A stretch of DNA of 6,125 bases from an uncultured Eubacteriales bacterium (GTDB taxonomy: Bacteria > Bacillota_A > Clostridia > Oscillospirales > Oscillospiraceae): NCBI GenBank assembly GCA_900556015.1, contig USNH01000059.1, forward strand, positions 1 through 6,125. The letters are read 5' to 3'. The position numbers and the translations under genes are program-made. Each line of letters opens with the position of its first letter. The first letter of the stretch is position 1. The notes under the pieces were generated by a model. It ran no database searches, was not told where the DNA came from, and saw nothing but the letters and a program-made list of their open reading frames with translations. Below, piece by piece: positions 4,386 to 6,125 of this stretch.

Positions 4386-6125
4386 GGCCCGTCACTCCCC
4401 TTCTCATACACCGCCGACGCGCTATAAAGGCGGCAGCCGCCGCTGCCTGTCAGCTTCAGCCGCAGATGTTCGCAGCGCCGCGGCCTTATCTGCATCACAT
4501 AGCCGCCCACGCGCCCGTCCCCGGCCACGCTGCCCGCCTTCTCCCAGGTACTGCCGCCGTCATAGCACACATACGCCTCCGCCGCCGCGCCGCTCTCCAT
4601 CTCCAGCCGCAGCTCCAGCCGCTCCAAATACTTATGCTCCGGCGTATACAGGCCCAGGTCTCCCGTCTCGGCGCTCCATTCCACCTGCGTCTCCTTCGTG
4701 CCGTATGTCCCACTGGTGTCCACCAGCGTCCCGTCCCGGCGCAGCAGCATCATCGCCCCGCCGTACCGCGACAGTGCCATCAGCTCCTGCCCGTCCTCCT
4801 TGTGCCACAGCTTCCGCGCCGTGTCGTACACCAGCAGCTCCCACGTCCCGGCGCTGTCCTTGGCCGCCAGCCAGTATTTTCCGCTCTCGCCGCCGGCCAC
4901 GCCGCCCACGTACCGCTTCTCGCCCAGCTGCCGCGACACGCACACCGGCACGCTGCCGTCAAAGGCGTACACGCCGTCCAGCCCCAGGTAATACACCGCG
5001 CCGTCCGCCACGGCCACCGTACCGCCCGCGCCCTTCCTCACGCCGCTGCACGCCACGGTCACGATCTGATGTCCTCCTCCTGCGGCGGGATACACCCGCT
5101 CCATGCAGTTCTCCTTGAAGAACACCACGCCGCCCTGACACACCGCCGCCCCGGTAAACGGCCCGTCCGAGCCTCTGCCCGCCGCGTAGCTGTCGGTGCT
5201 CAGCCCCGCAAAGCTGTTCCAGTTCCGAAAGTCCCCCAGCTTGCAGGCGTAGACCTCATTCACCGCCTCGCCGTTGACGATACCGTACTTGCAGCCCCAC
5301 AGCCGGTTTCCCTGCTCCACCACAAAGTCCATATCCGGCACGGTACGCAGCACCGTCACCACGGCGGTCTGACTGTCCAGCGTCCGGCACAGCGCCGGCA
5401 CTACCAGCCAATCGTTGCCCACCGCCTGCAATACGTGCAGCCCGTTCACCTCCGAAGACCCGCACCCGGACAGCGTCACGCCGTCCCCGGCGGAGAAGCC
5501 CGTTCCGATACCGGCGGCGCTGAGCTTCAACGCGGCGTCATCCACCGCCTGCCACATCACGCCGTCATAGCGCATCAGCGCCGCGCCGCTGCCGGTGGTT
5601 TCGGCGGTCATTTCAAAAATGCGGAAGCCGTTACCGTCAAACGTGCCGGAAAATGGCGCTTGCGTCGAGCCGATACCGTCAAACCAGCGCGTGCTGCGAT
5701 TGAAGGTCTTGTCGTCGTTGCGCAGCGAGATATCCGCGCCGAGCAGGACGGTCTTGCCCGCAAAGGAATTGCCCTGCTTAACCAGCTGGGCCAGGCCCGC
5801 CAGCTGCCGCGCGGACGTCAGGGTGAAGCGGTCGGCAGACGGCGTATACCAGTCCGTCTCGGCCAGCTGCGTCCAGACCTTGTGCGTCGTGTAAGCCGTG
5901 GCGTGCAGGCGCAGTGAGGCGCTCGTGATCCGGCTCGTGACGGTGAATTTCCCGGTGTCCGTGCTTTTCTCCGTCTGGGCCGCATCCTGGAAGGTGAAAT
6001 AGTAACGGAATTTCCCGTTGTAGACATAGCTCAGATCCTCCGGCTCTGCGCCTTCCGCCAGCGTGGCCGTAGCCGTCAGCATGTCGCCCTCATAGAGCGG
6101 GTCGCCGTCCGCCACGGGATAGTCC
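4382..6125 (-). CDS. Fusion reading frame: surface-protein Ig/GLUG segment joined to phage tail protein (5' end outside window)
   Basis: The frame is open beyond 6125. A GTG at 6113-6115 is only an internal candidate start, without a convincing ribosome site; upstream codons read DYPV in frame. Numbering from that GTG, residues 1-96 look like an Ig-like segment of an exported protein. Residues 97-168 match a GLUG-type beta-helix start (TSARQLAGLAQLV, GKTVLLGADISL, FSGTFDGNGFRI). From about 176 the protein belongs to a phage tail family with probable beta-propeller architecture: VPDMDFVVEQGNRLWGCKYG (259-278), NEVYACKLGDFRNW, LSTDSYA, SDGPFTG, VFFKENC, DGVYAFDGSVPV, LWHKEDG. It is reminiscent of tail-stabilisation proteins such as P22 gp10, by pattern only. 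The usual N-terminal 150 or so residues of this phage family, as I recall them, are missing and replaced by the surface-protein part. The C-terminus is complete (TGA 4382-4384). Whether the fusion is real is open. Confidence 0.75.
   Translation of the reverse strand, partial: DYPVADGDPLYEGDMLTATATLAEGAEPEDLSYVYNGKFRYYFTFQDAAQTEKSTDTGKFTVTSRITSASLRLHATAYTTHKVWTQLAETDWYTPSADRFTLTSARQLAGLAQLVKQGNSFAGKTVLLGADISLRNDDKTFNRSTRWFDGIGSTQAPFSGTFDGNGFRIFEMTAETTGSGAALMRYDGVMWQAVDDAALKLSAAGIGTGFSAGDGVTLSGCGSSEVNGLHVLQAVGNDWLVVPALCRTLDSQTAVVTVLRTVPDMDFVVEQGNRLWGCKYGIVNGEAVNEVYACKLGDFRNWNSFAGLSTDSYAAGRGSDGPFTGAAVCQGGVVFFKENCMERVYPAAGGGHQIVTVACSGVRKGAGGTVAVADGAVYYLGLDGVYAFDGSVPVCVSRQLGEKRYVGGVAGGESGKYWLAAKDSAGTWELLVYDTARKLWHKEDGQELMALSRYGGAMMLLRRDGTLVDTSGTYGTKETQVEWSAETGDLGLYTPEHKYLERLELRLEMESGAAAEAYVCYDGGSTWEKAGSVAGDGRVGGYVMQIRPRRCEHLRLKLTGSGGCRLYSASAVYEKGSDGP
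5585..5612 (-). other. Domain and composition breakpoint inside the fusion gene
   Basis: Sequence on the minus strand changes here from a GLUG-type segment ending near FDGNGFRIFEMT to phage tail sequence beginning near GSGAALMRYDG, with no frame loss. The plus-strand C excess of the phage block stops at the same place: 5401-5460 has C26/G11 and 5701-5760 has C17/G21. The exact crossover base cannot be fixed without homologues of both parents. Confidence 0.6.

Larger units (their letters stand above)
872..5587 (-). mobile_element. Prophage or phage tail-module fragment
   Basis: Four consecutive minus-strand reading frames in this span encode phage structural proteins with operon-like spacing (a 4-base ATGA overlap, a 4-base gap and an 18-base gap). 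No integrase, capsid, portal, terminase, holin or endolysin gene is present, so only part of the tail module is here. The block is strongly C-rich on the plus strand in hand-counted 60-base samples: 1261-1320 C27/G15, 3781-3840 C26/G14, 5401-5460 C26/G11. The flanks differ: 481-540 C18/G25, 5701-5760 C17/G21, 5941-6000 C16/G18. The right boundary falls inside an open reading frame at about 5585-5610. The left boundary falls between the 381-residue gene and the sortase promoter. Confidence 0.7.

Noticed and set aside
5589..5598. CTGCCGGTGG occurs at 1-10 and 5589-5598, suggesting linked breakpoints
   Set aside because: The same 10-mer also occurs inverted near 3253-3262 inside the DUF859-like gene, so chance in GC-rich DNA is sufficient.
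4358..5917. Long plus-strand frames opposite the phage genes (also 2297-3691, 1360-2124 and 4117-5118)
   Set aside because: They are Pro/Arg/His/Ala-rich shadows expected from GC-rich antisense codons, with no domain and no ribosome site, while the minus strand holds clear families.

Overview
The window is GC-rich and reads as DNA from a gut Firmicute, probably Oscillospiraceae/Ruminococcaceae. This rests on recognised families (a class B sortase, a GLUG-type surface-protein segment and a tail-module protein family that I associate with gut Firmicute prophages), not on any search. Nearly all coding capacity is on the minus strand.

Read right to left (the direction of transcription), the layout is as follows. 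(1) At 6125 to about 5600 is the incomplete end of a large secreted surface protein: an Ig-like segment, then a GLUG-type beta-helix segment. (2) At about 5590 the same open frame becomes a phage tail protein and runs to 4382, so one in-frame gene joins two unrelated families. (3) Three more phage structural genes follow with tight spacing: a 253-residue fibre/baseplate-like protein, a 527-residue DUF859-like beta-rich tail protein, and a 381-residue protein with an N-terminal peptidoglycan-binding domain. (4) A 136-base gap (736-871) holds a hairpin just after the last phage stop, a good sigma70-type promoter, a 10-base palindrome over its -10 box and a GC-rich leader hairpin. (5) From 735 leftward is a lipobox-bearing class B sortase gene.

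The sortase gene is broken in an unusual way. Its N-terminal part, including the catalytic histidine, is on the minus strand (735 to about 160). The segment with the catalytic cysteine and arginine is on the plus strand (1 to about 159). The two meet at a short hairpin-forming palindrome (140-154). As shown, no single strand can make an active sortase.

The phage block (about 872-5590) is compositionally different from both flanks. Its plus strand is strongly C over G, while both flanks are balanced or G over C, with somewhat lower GC. The window therefore looks like a mosaic: a phage tail cassette between two host cell-surface pieces, with abnormal joins at about 160 and about 5590. This may be real rearrangement (phage-mediated recombination, an invertible segment) or a chimera made during amplification or assembly. 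The inverted sortase end is also what a fold-back amplification chimera would give. Raw reads across the two joins would decide. I found no RNA genes, CRISPR array or insertion sequence.
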